Positions 48,098 through 59,800 of a DNA stretch of 64,000 nt are shown piece after piece (the stretch's first letter is position 1; each line of letters starts with the position of its first letter). The notes under the pieces are model-generated. The model saw only the letters and a list, made by a program, of their open reading frames with translations. It searched no databases and was not told the origin of the DNA. A program made the translations under genes and the position numbers. The stretch covers positions 22,725,136 through 22,789,135 of the forward strand of contig NC_050472.1 of the NCBI RefSeq assembly GCF_013373865.1. The letters run 5' to 3'. Source of the DNA: Monomorium pharaonis. Its lineage: Eukaryota; Arthropoda; Insecta; Hymenoptera; Formicidae.

Positions 48098-51000
48098 TCG
48101 CTCGCTCTTTATCACCTCATGTCGTGATCGCGCCAGTGTGCACTAGCCATCACGGTCTCATCGTGTTATCCGAGGAGGACATCTCGAGTTTCAGAGGAGA
48201 ACAAACGGCACGTCGTGTACACGTCTACTGACGACCCTATAGAAATTGCGAGGACGTTCTCGAGACTTAATGAATGGACCGACGTGTGTATCTGTATATG
48301 TGTGTGCGTGGATAGAAAGAGCAACGGCGGGTGCGAGAGGTAGTACGTTACCGCAAGAGCACAAGGAAGAAGTTGATGGCTCCGGGTGGAAGGCTAAGAT
48401 TGTCGCTCAATTTCTCCGTTTCTGCTGTCGTGTATACTACAAGTGAAAGCGCTGCAGATATCATAAGACGGCGCCCGAAACGTTCCGTTTCAGTCATAAC
48501 CACTACAATGCACTGCCATTTTTTCGCATTTCGCCTCATTACGCAGTCGCATAGAATAATCAATTGTCAATTCGCGCACACGCGAAAATTCAAAACCGGA
48601 CATATGTATGTCTATAAATAAATCATGTATGTAAAAAAGTATGGATTGCGTGTTGCAGGCAGGCACTGTGATATATTGGCGCCATCGTGTCGAATATCAA
48701 TCCCCTTAAAACTGACTTCACAATAAGGCTCAGCGCCGAGTGGTGCTCGACGTCCGACCATGAAGGGTTAAAAATGCAGCTACGACGAGTTTCAGCTTGT
48801 TCCCATCGAGGACGTCTTCGTTTATTCCTCGATATAAAGCCATGACGAGCCTGGGCGTTAGATTAGCTTCGACGCTCTTGCCTCTTCCCGCGGCGTTGTG
48901 CTGCAATTTGTTTCACGGCGGTAGGGGGCGAAGGAACGGCGGGCCGGGGTTTTAATCTGCATCGGATTATACCTTCAAAGAACGATGCATTTCATTACAC
49001 CGAAGCCATGCGGGAAAGTGGGCCGGTGTTTGTAGACAGTGCCGGCCAGCGTGAGGCCATAGTGGAAATGAAGGACGTACTTTCGTTGCGGTAAATCCTT
49101 CCGTTATCACATTTAGACACCTGTCTATTTGCCGCGGAGAATGAGGAACTACCGTTGGAATATCGCAATTCACGATCACGTTTAATCGTATTGCTTTTCA
49201 GAGTATAAAGCTCCAAAGAGGTGTTCGTTATGCCACGTTATTTTAACGTATCGTGCCAGATTAAATAGTTATAACAGTTTTAACAATATCGATCTCAATC
49301 TCTTTTACCAGTTTTTGTACTTCATATTCGCGAGGCTTTCAATCAATCAGGGATTCAACATTTTTAACACATTAATCACGTAAAATAGTTTCATGTAAAG
49401 AGGACACGATATTGTTCAAAAACCATAAAAAAATACTGCGTATTTAATGTATAGTGAATATATACGGATTTTTGACAGTTCGAGCTCTGTAGTAATTTCA
49501 TGCGGACGCAGGTGCTATGATGGTAAATGGTAACAAAGTGCCGACTTTGAACGAAGCTTTTGATGCATCGCACAGCAATTGCAGGCGATACATGGTGTCA
49601 TGGTTTATGATGCAGTAAATTTAATGGTGTCGCGGGAAATTCCGGACCAGCGGTAGAATATTTCCGATCAATTTCAAACGAAATGAGTGAGAGGTAGTAT
49701 TTTTCGTTCTTACTCGTAAATTCAATTAATCTTAATATAAAAAAAAAAGTTTGTGGACATATGCAATACACGTGGGGTAAATCCAAGAGCGTATTAAAAT
49801 GACAATGATATTATGAAATGCACATAGTTTAGTTTAAAATGCTCAAGTTGTCGACGACACTCTGCGGAGAAAGCGGAGAAGTTGTAGCAAGAGGATATCG
49901 CTACTTTTTAATGTTTCGTTGTTTTCCGTCGCAGCGCCAGATTTATATTCAAATGTATGCAAAAGTAGTGTCGCATTGGCCAACGACCAAGTTGAAAGAG
50001 CAAAATGCACGGTGTTAAGACGGGCGAAGACATGCCTAAATCGAACAATCATCTGCATATGTTCCCCTTTATGAGCTTTTGGAAAACATTCAATTGTATC
50101 GTTATTTGTGATAAAAACAACTTAATGATAAGCACTCGAAAGCTCTTCTGCGCCAATAAACGTGTATCATTAATTCGTTGAACGTTCGTTTGTAACTGCG
50201 GATCAAGTTCGCAGCTTGTTGAAGATCACTTCAATGAAACTCGAATACCATGGTTCGCTAAAAGGTACTAAACGATATCAGTCGCGATTGAAGAAGAAAG
50301 AGAGAACGGACTCTCGCGCGCCAGCAGCGAGTTTAAGATAATGTTTTCGCTGGTGCTACCGGCAGTTATTTTACTACGTGTCCCCTTAAGTTCTTCCTAT
50401 CCTGTTTTACAATATCTGTCGAATACCTCGCGAGATTACAAAAACAACACGGTCGCGCTTCTGTCTCACGGAGCAAGAGAAAGAAAATACTCGCTGTCGT
50501 TCTGGGGGCGTCGTAAGTGCACGGACAACGGTCGACGCTCGCTTACCTTCAGGTGGCGACTTACGATCCAATAAAGTTTTTGTATCCCCTTCCTCTTCCC
50601 CTTCCCACCCCCCCCTCCCGGCACAGCTGCGATCCTGATCTTCTTTCCCGCGGGATGTGTTTCTGATTGGTAAAAGTTACCATGGTTTATAAGTTGATTA
50701 AGGACACAGCGGGAAGCGATGTCGAAGATTCTGTTTGCCCAGGTAACCCCAAACTCAGTTTCGTCGTGGTGAAGTAAGTTTAGTGACGCTACCATCAAGA
50801 CGCGAGCAAGTCGCGACTTCTCTTAACTGAAGGGACTAAAACCGACTTGCGAAAAGAATAACAAAAAGAATATTGTTCATCGCGATTATATATCGTGATA
50901 CTCAAACAAACTGTACCTGCTTCAATAATCAAACAAATTGGAATAGTATATATTTTGAAAAGGTTAAAGAAAAAAAAAATAGCCTGGAAAGATGCAAGCT

Positions 51001-52861
51001 TCATTGTTTAACTGAGATTTTCAATCGTGTAGGCAATAAGATATATAATCCCCAAAAAATAAAATAAAATTAATAAATATCATTTTCAAATTTAAAGTTA
51101 TTAAAAAGTCCTTGAAAGTCTTTATTAATTAATTCATACGTAAATTTTTTTCTACGTTTATTTGTTAAATATTTTCTTGCAAAACTATAATCATAGAACA
51201 AAATCTTACTTGAAAGCTGATTTTCTTTTAACTTGTTTTATAACGCGGTTCTACTTCATTTTAATAACATCAGTGTTTGCCGTTCCATTTCAGTTGTAAA
51301 TGTAAAAGCGCAAATTAACACGTCAGATAAGACTCAGATTTAAGTTGAAAGCTGAAGCACTGATCCATGGCAAGCATAAAATCGGAAAGACTGAACTTTA
51401 ATTCTCCCGCAGAAAAATATCCAACAAATTCATTAAAAACGGAATCGTGAGGTAAAAACGCGAAGCATCAAACAGATATTTCAGAGAGGTCGCAATTTGC
51501 CATTGCCAGGCTAGGTATCGCGGTTATATATATGTCGAGCAACGCATAAAACCACAATAAATCTGACTCAAATAATAAATCCTGCCATATTATCGAGTAA
51601 TACATGGCATTCCGATAGATTGTACTTTACGTTTGTGTAAATCTCGATGGATGTTGTGAAGAGTAAAGGAGAGAACGATGTGGTAGAAATAAAGCGAGAA
51701 AATTCCTTCATAATCGTAAAAATTTCTGGCCGAAATAAATCCAGGATTAAAATTTAAAGAAGAGGAATGGCACCAACACATATCTGATCTTGCGAAGCTC
51801 CGTTAAAATATGAAAAATTAATATGCTAATAATGTAGTTGACTCGTCCCTTTCAAATATACTGCTTCAGCTACTTTAAAATCGTTATAGGATAAAGTTGC
51901 TGAATACTACTTATATTATTTTATATTATTTAATTCCTACATTTGGTACTGATTTGTACGCAAATAAACGTTGGAAATTGTAGCTCAATGTTTTAGGTAC
52001 CTATTACGATAATGTTTAACAAATAAATTAATTTATCACGATCCTTTTAGCAACATGCTGCAAAAGATACGCTTTAATATCATTTATTATAATAATATTG
52101 ACATGGTGGTATTTAGGAGAAATTTAATAGATTTTATATAAATAAGATAACTTTATAATTGTACAAATATGTACAAATATTACGTAAAATATTCTATAAA
52201 AAAATATAAACACAAGCGCAAAAATATACATGAGTGTTAAGAATAAGAGAAAATATACGATGACATAAAATACTATGTAGGACATAGATTTGATCTCGTC
52301 TAGTTTGATATATAAATGGGAAAAAAAAAACTCAGACTCACACGCACAAAAGATAAACTTACAATACAAGCGTGAAATATATATGAAAGCAAAGAGTCAA
52401 CGATTTACTCGTGATAATTTTCTATATGTTGTTTTTCTTTATGAATCCAGTATTCTTCGAAAATATATATTTACAAAAATTTCCAAGTTACCCTGTCTAT
52501 CAGTATTTATCTTAAAAACCGATTGGAATTATACATGAGAATGTAAGATATTGAAAGTTAGTTTTGTCTTACAAATAAGCAAAGTCGCAGGATAAAATTT
52601 GTAAAAAATCCGTTACATTTTGCATACTGGCCTTTCGAAGCTACGATTTATATATATGAGCTATTCCCAATTTTTATGAAGAACCGATCATCGTTGATCC
52701 AGTCAATATACGTGACGGATTGATCGGTCGCTATTTGCATAGCATGAATGCCGCGGATAGTTATCCTTTGTAACATAATGTAAAAGTGCTAGCGCGGTTA
52801 TTTATTTTGGTCGATCGGCGAATATCATGGTGGGTCCATTCGCATCGTATCGTTATTTATA
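48091..52861. other. Intronic sequence, mixed then AT-rich
   Basis: No exon recognised. The 48110-49250 and 50270-50800 blocks are moderately GC-rich with spurious frames. The 52660-52850 block has higher complexity and an ATTTGCAT octamer at 52733-52740. Confidence 0.45.
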
Positions 52862-53068
52862 CACTAAGAAAAAAAGTTGTTAATTTGACTAAATTTTTCA
52901 ATTCAATTAAATTTCTTTAAGTATTCATTCATTTAACTTAAATACATAAAATATTTAAATTTTAAATCAAATCTTTATGTATTTGACTAAAGCACATAAA
53001 TATTTGAATTAAACAAATTTAATTAAGTTGAAAAGTTTAGTCAAATTAAGAATTTATTTTTCTTAGTG
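52862..53068. mobile_element. 207-bp MITE with a TA target-site duplication
   Basis: Begins CACTAAGAAAAA and ends with the complement TTTTTCTTAGTG. It is flanked by TA at 52860-52861 and 53069-53070. The arms stay related for about 100 bp (TTAATTTGACTAAA and TTTAGTCAAATTAA, then AATTAAATTT pairs), so almost the whole element is one imperfect palindrome. The TA duplication and CACT-type tip fit a Tc1/mariner-mobilised MITE. No coding capacity. Confidence 0.85.
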
Positions 53069-53070
53069 TA

Positions 53071-56000
53071 TTATACACGCATGAATGATTTCGATTTAGG
53101 CGACCAGTACACATTCAGCAACTTTCTCAAATTGATGAGATATGATATAAATCCTCTTTATATAAATATATAATATCACCATAATAATATATAGTGAAAG
53201 CATCAGTGTTGGTATAAATGTAAGGTAGATACAGAGCATATTTTGTACCTCTTTTGCACTCTTCGTATCTCTTGTTTCTTCAAAGTTATATCGGTTTATA
53301 TTATTTGAACGAAGAATGCCCAAATATACTCCCTGTTCTTATTGTCTCATACGTGTATGTACATCGCGAATGTAGAATAGGATAAGCGAGATCTAGCGCG
53401 TGATCTAGCGCTTACGATGTCGGGCTATGGGGGTATTAAAGGATAACGACTGCATATTGATATCTGCGTAGGAGCACGCGTCAGTTACGCAAAATTTATT
53501 CGTGCCTGTGATGGTGCGCAGATTAACTTCAGAAATACCAAAACTGCGAATATACGCGATGTAAATGTCACGGCTATTGGAATAAAGTTACTACAAAATA
53601 TGAGTACGTTGCGTGACGCTGTTACAATTAAAAGTTTCCAAGCGCTTTCGGTATGCTTAGTATTAGTAGAATTAAGGGAAATTTATTGTACGCGATATAC
53701 AAGTGCGTTACGGTGTTTCATTTAATGATAATATATTCGTAATTATAAGCCGCGGAGTTGAATTGTTTGTCTCTTTTACGATATGTCACGTCATCATTAA
53801 AACGTTTATCAATTTCCGTTTTATTGAAGATATCCTTGCTGTTATGTATAATATTTCGCATTATAAAAAAACAGGAAATTAATAAGTATAACAGCGTATC
53901 AATCACAACTACTTTTCCATTTAAATTTATCTGCAAATAAACTACACTTATCGACAGGAAGTCTTGTTGTCATTTTATTTGAGATATCTTGCTGCAAATA
54001 TAACGTCTTTAACGTCCGTATTGGATGTCACAACAAATATGCATTTTACGAGTTAAAGTATATAATTATTGAATAAAAAAGTGAAATAGAATTACTTAAG
54101 AAAATATTAAAATTGAGTCTTAATATGCTCATAATATAATTATTTTTACAATTATGTCAAAATAAAAATTAAAAAAAAAATTACACAATTAAATCCGCCG
54201 CACTTTTTTTATTAAAAGCATTAACAGTAACATAAAAAATTAAAAACATAATTTATCGCTATTACAATCAAAATGTGATATTATGTATTTGTACAATTAT
54301 TTTTATTTAGTATCTTTATTAAGTATAAATAAACAGAAAACTTTATTAACAAATTTCAAAGTTATACGCGGTAATAACGACTGAAATAACAATTAAAAAG
54401 ATTTTCGGCGAATAAATCGGAAGATAAATCTTGTCAGCCAGAGATCAACTACCTAAAAGTTTTTCCTGGGGGCAAACTACTTTTTCCAGCGCGAGTAAAC
54501 TTGTACTGGCAACGCCCCGACCGTAAGAAACCGTTGTTTCCGCGACAAGATATCTTCCACGCTCTCAGAAACGTTCTCTGCAAATTCGACGAGTTTCTCG
54601 ACAAGACGTTAGCCGTAAAAAGCCAGCAGACCCGGTTGCTTCTGACCTGAGCAATTCGTTATTACCCCCTCGCCGTTCTCGGTGCTGCTCCTTCGTTACT
54701 CGCACTTATGTGTATATACATATATATATATATATATATGCGATACTAATTTCCTAGGTCCCATGAAACTCGCGGTTGATTTCTCCGGATTCGTATTTTC
54801 CTGGCTTTTTACCGCCGCGTACCCGAAAGATAATATCGTTACTACTTTACGAAGAAATTTATGATTCGCTATCATCTCGATTATCTCGATTGAATCGACT
54901 AAAGCAAATTGGATGAACAAATCTGTATTAGATGTATTATGATGACGCAAAGCAAGCATGTAACTTAATGTACGCCTAAACAGCATTAGAAAAAAAACTT
55001 CAGAGAATTAAATTATTAATTGAATAATCGAATGTTTGTCTAATGGCAATTCCATGAAAACAAATCTGATTTATGATATAATTTTGATTGAGATATGGCA
55101 AGACATTTTACAATGACCCACATTTCTGTTTCTGTTAATCAATTTCATTAGAAAATGTAAATTTTCTTTCTTTGTACGTAAGCGTAACAATTAAGAATAC
55201 AAATGCGTTGGCAGAACAGAAATTTTTCAAGGATTTGATGAAACGATAGAAACGTAGTGAGACACAACGTGTCGCGTTCAGCGGCGGAATCCTGCTCGAT
55301 CAAAGTCAATGGCGAATTTCGAATTTCCGCGGGCGATCAAGCCTGGTCCGCATTTCCATTTTGCATTTAGCTGTATCAGCTAATGAGATCCCCGCGACGT
55401 CATCCCCGGAGATTATGGGTAATGCATCGCCGGAGGCTGTGCCCGTGCCGCCGCGTTTCGCTCGACAAAAGTTACTCGACAACATTTTTGCTTGCAGTTA
55501 TTAGTATTTCGCTCGGTGCTCCTGGCGGCTTTTGCACGGATTATCCGATTATTCAAATTCTCTTATCCCGCGGACGCGTTTGATAAAACCTTTTACCTTC
55601 AGAGATGACGTCCGGGTAAGGTTTAATCATCCGTGCTCTAATTCCGTACAGGACCTCAATCTCGGTATAAGAACTGGATTGCCCAAACAGACGATACGCA
55701 TATTACTGCACATTTCTCGCGGGACAAAGGGTTTGCTTAACCTCTTTAATGTCTGTCAATGCACCGCCACCCTGTAGAGCTCACCAGGATTCCTCAACGT
55801 TCTTGCGCCGGAATTATTTCCGACTAAATTGAGCTCTAAAATGTGCCATCGCAGTAGGGCTATGCAAATTTCGTGCACATCAGTTAAAAGCCGGTAATAA
55901 ATGGAACCCATTTCGAGCGCGTGATTTCGGCGATAAAGGGAAAATAGTAACGTGCGGAAATGATCTCCTTTCCGAACGGTTAGAGGAGTTTCCTACTACA

Positions 56001-56663
56001 ATAAACATTGGCGACGATGATAATAGCAGCTATGTAGACACATACATTCCGTAAATTGAAAATCGATATCGAAATCCTGTGCACTTTCAATGAGGCTTAC
56101 GAGTTTCATGGGGTGGTAAGAGCAAATAGTCTTCGATTTAACAATTTTTATAAAAGGACCCATTTCAAGTGAGAAGATGTGAGAAAAGCGGATTCCGATT
56201 GAGTGGTATAAAGTTAAAAAGGGCGCAGCTGTTAAATGGACCGTTAAAAAAAAAAGAAGGAAAAGTCCACCACGGGACTTCAAATATTTTTTTAACGTGT
56301 ACATTTCAACGTTTGCGTGTTTTTACACTTGGCTAATTTCCTATCGAGCCAAAGGAATGGAGATGTAACGCCCGTACGTAACAGGTACGTCGAGGCGGCA
56401 AAATCAAATATAGGAAATTATCACATTTCCAAATTAGCTACGTAGAATAAATCGTTCAATAATAAATAATGGATTTAACTTTCTATCTTAAGAGATTCGG
56501 TAACCCGTTTAAATTTCGCTCGTTTATTTACATCGGTATTTTTCACCGGAAAGGCCAAGTTTTAATCTATTGTGCATACAACCGCAAGTATAATGTGCTG
56601 GAATCGCTAACACGTTCTCTCACTCCCTGATTCGATAATACGACAATCGTGTCGATAGGCATC
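53071..56663. other. Intronic sequence upstream of the exon A donor
   Basis: Mostly AT-rich with mixed blocks at 54440-54880 and 55270-55990. Open frames there lack domains. No exon supported. Confidence 0.45.
54720..54739. repeat. (TA)n microsatellite
   Basis: About ten TA units. Confidence 0.95.
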
Positions 56664-56669
56664 ACTTAC
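56664..56669 (-). other. 5' splice site after exon A
   Basis: CCG|GTAAGT on the minus strand, a perfect intron consensus. It ends the exon after the codons for AsnSerMetPro in phase 0. Confidence 0.8.
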
Positions 56670-56803
56670 CGGCATGCTGTTCAGCGTGAATGAGAGGTGA
56701 ACCGGCGGCTTCGAGGGCGGCAGGCTGCAATTTGCCCTCAACATATCGCCTGGGTCGTAGCGATCGCGTTCCGATACGATAACGGGCTCTTCACGGGGCA
56801 GAA
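56670..56803 (-). CDS. beat: Beat-family gene, internal exon A (first half of Ig domain 2)
   Basis: Internal coding exon of 134 nt that begins in phase 1 (two bases complete a split codon, probably Val) and ends in phase 0. It encodes 44 residues starting LPREEPVIVS and ending SFTLNSMP. The core DRYDPGDMLRANCSLPPSKP is the hallmark start of the second Ig domain of Beaten path proteins: a short linker rich in Pro and Glu, an R/Y-x-x-G-D turn, then the B-strand Cys (residue 25 here) and a Pro/Ser-rich loop. Beat proteins act at the neuronal surface or are secreted, bind Side-family receptors, and control motor axon defasciculation and target choice. The minus-strand acceptor reads ATGTTTCAG and the donor CCG|GTAAGT. 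The position expected to hold the Ig-core Trp is Phe (LSFTLN). I am confident of the family but not of which paralogue (I to VII). The reading frame is also open for about 39 codons upstream of the acceptor, but that stretch does not resemble the end of Ig domain 1. Confidence 0.85.
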
Positions 56804-56820
56804 CTGAAACATAATAATTT
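56804..56820 (-). other. 3' splice site before exon A
   Basis: Reads AAATTATTATGTTTCAG on the minus strand, directly before the two bases that complete a Val codon. The pyrimidine tract is short. The phase 1 junction just before LP-x-E-x-P is where I would expect the Ig1/Ig2 boundary in this family. Confidence 0.7.
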
Positions 56821-59800
56821 CGCGGGTCTCTCTTATAGTCATTGTCGTCGAAACTCGTGCACAGCGAGTACGAGGTGGCGGGCGCCGTAATCGCTCCGTT
56901 TCCCCGTGCTCGCCGCCGAACTTATCCAATATTCAAGCGCCAATGAGGAGACCCCGTTATGTCGCCAGCTTTATGCGCTTCCGCAGAGTACAATGGGGTA
57001 CGTGTATTGCGTAATCCCGACGCCATCCTCAGAAGGCAGTTACGAACGCGTAACCGGGGAAAAATATTAAGCGCGGTACGTAGATATTGATTTTGTAGCG
57101 GGAATCGGGTAAACGCGGGGCGTTGCACTGCAAAGACAATAGCTGCAAACTGAAACTGTGATTAAAAGCTTGTTTGTTCTGCAGCAAAATGAAGTGTCCG
57201 TGAATAGAACCGGCTATTGCCACCGCACAGATAACGGACCTATGTGAAGTAATAAAGCAAACTTTGTATTGGAAATTCACTAATCGTCGTGATATTTCAA
57301 ACAGGAAATGTAACACGTCAAAATAATCTAATTTCCGAAGAATTGCGAATGTATTTATCAGATATGTCTGATACAACAAGCATCTCTTAAAAATTCAATA
57401 TTTCATAAAATAAAATTCAACGATTCATAAAATAATTATCTTTAGTGCATTTGTTAAAAAATCAGTTATTTAAAATTCAATATCTCTTGAGCATTTCTTA
57501 ATTATATATTATATGTGTAAATATTACACTTAATGCATATACGTATTACATATTTCTAATAACGTTTATTTAAATTTATTGATTCCATGTTTATGTATAA
57601 ATGCAACATCAAATGCATAGATATTATATACTACACGTTTCAATTTCGTTCGACGCACAAATACTTTTGGAGAAATTGGACGAAGTGTTGAAAACGGACC
57701 GTCAATTTACAAGGCACTTCAACTTTATCAAGGTCCAAAGCGACCGAAGATATTAAATACCCGCTGTGAACTCAGGAAAATATTTTTTATAAACGTTAGT
57801 TTACATGAAAAATATTTGTTTACCTACTACATCTCTCGATTATATACAATGTATTCATTATGTGTCGCAAACAATCACAGCAAATTACAAGACCATATTA
57901 TATGTAGATTATATTGAAAAAAATCACTTCAATAACGTTTATTTAATTAAAATATAACAAATTAATGTGAAAAGTACATATTGACTTTGACGATTAATTT
58001 CCAAGCATCAAATGCTGCTGGGAAATCATCAACGTTCATTTCGCTGTATGCTAATTAATGATTTCGAGATTCAAACTAACTTAAACCCAAATTAAAATAG
58101 CTAGAAAGTTTATCAAATTTTGATGGCGTATTTAGTCAGACATTCATCGAGCCCCAGTGCTATATACGATGAATTTAATTCCTCGAATAATTGAGAAAAT
58201 CAAATCAAGTAGACTTTGGCAGTATACGTTTTAATAGAAATAATAAACCATAATACCCATAATAAATAAACTGCACTCATTAAACGAGAAAATTAAATGC
58301 ACATGTCTGACATCTGCAAATATCTCTCACATAATTATACACATATTTAGACATTTAAAATTATTTAATGCAAATATCTCCCAAGTTTGACGATATTAAG
58401 AAAATTATAATGTTACGGAAAAGCGGCTGATTTGTTCACATGATAAATTGAACTTGTTATAAGTTTTGTATGTCATAGCTCAATTTTCATTAATGATTTT
58501 TTGCTGCTGCCTGTTTAGATTTTTTAAATAAAATAACATTAAAATAAATATGAAAGATGTTCTGAGATTTTCAATCGATTCACTTCGATAGCGCGTTATA
58601 GTATCCTCTCAACTTGGACTTTTCGATTACTCTCACGTTCTTAACTACGGGTTTCGTATATGTGTACTTTATACAGCGAAGCACTTGAAGCCAACGTGCT
58701 TGAGATGAAACCGGAAGCTATTGCTGCTAAGTCAAGTGAAAGGAATAACCGTGAAGTCTCCTAAGCTCTGCTCGAGGCGACGATAAACCGACGACTCGTG
58801 AAACGATAGAACGATTAATCGAATCCCGGTTACGTTGCCACGTTGCGTCAATGAATAGTATCGAACAAGGTGCAAAAATCGATAAGAAGCACAGCAAGAA
58901 TGCCAAAGCAACGCTATTATATATTCACGCAATGCACGAATACGAATTCGTGAATGACTAATATTTAATATAGGATCCTGTTGTATAAAGAAAAATTATT
59001 AAATAAAAATCTGAGTCGTTTAGAAAAAGTAAAATGTAAAATTTCTTTTGTCCTATAGTAAATTAAACGTTATCTGAATATAAATATTAAGAATATTCCT
59101 GAATTATGATATAACTAAAATTACAGAACATTATCATGTGAGAGGAATTTTCACCTTTTTTTTATTAACCAAGACTTTGTTACAAAATCTATCGTTACAA
59201 AAAAAATTCATAATTATGACTTTTTCCTGAACATTTATGAAAAATATAAAGAATAGAGGAAAGAAGAAATAACCGATGCGCCACTGTCAGATATCGCGAG
59301 AGAATTACGAGATAAAACTTTCACTGTGACATAAAATAGTCTATTTTGCGCCGAGTTTTCCGTGTCCTATATTCAAGTAAATTTCGATTAAGTTTCGATA
59401 TCGATTTATTGCTGCGATCTACTGCAGTGCAAATTTTAACCACGATGCCGTTACGATACGAGAAAATCGATAGAAACGAAGGGAAGTAACGTTCAAGAAA
59501 ATTCAAGTGCGGATACAATTTTTCTTTGAGCATGTGAAAACTGCACCAGAACAAGATTCGTTTATCCTACGAGCATCTTGCGATGTTATCGTAAAATATA
59601 AAATTCATATCCTGTTCGAAGTGCGAACAGTTTCGCTTTGCCAGAGAAGATTCTTGTGTCTGGATTCGAAGATTGCTAATAAAGAAAATGATCCGCAGAT
59701 ATTATGTCTTTGCCAATTGTAACGAATTGCGGGCCACCATCGTGATCGATGAGAGATTGTGTGGTAGAAATGGAATCTTCGCAGATCATTATCCCTCCCT

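Larger units (their letters stand above)
23015..56669 (-). other. 33.7-kb intron between Beat exons A and B
   Basis: Minus-strand intron of 33,655 bp with a consensus GTAAGT donor at 56669-56664 and a TCGCAG acceptor whose AG lies at 23016-23015. Its two ends are in matching phase 0 and interrupt the second Ig domain in the loop after SFTLNSMP. Giant introns are common in insect axon-guidance and cell-adhesion genes and often hold enhancers. I found no exon inside it that is demonstrably spliced, although many GC-rich patches exist. Confidence 0.8.
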
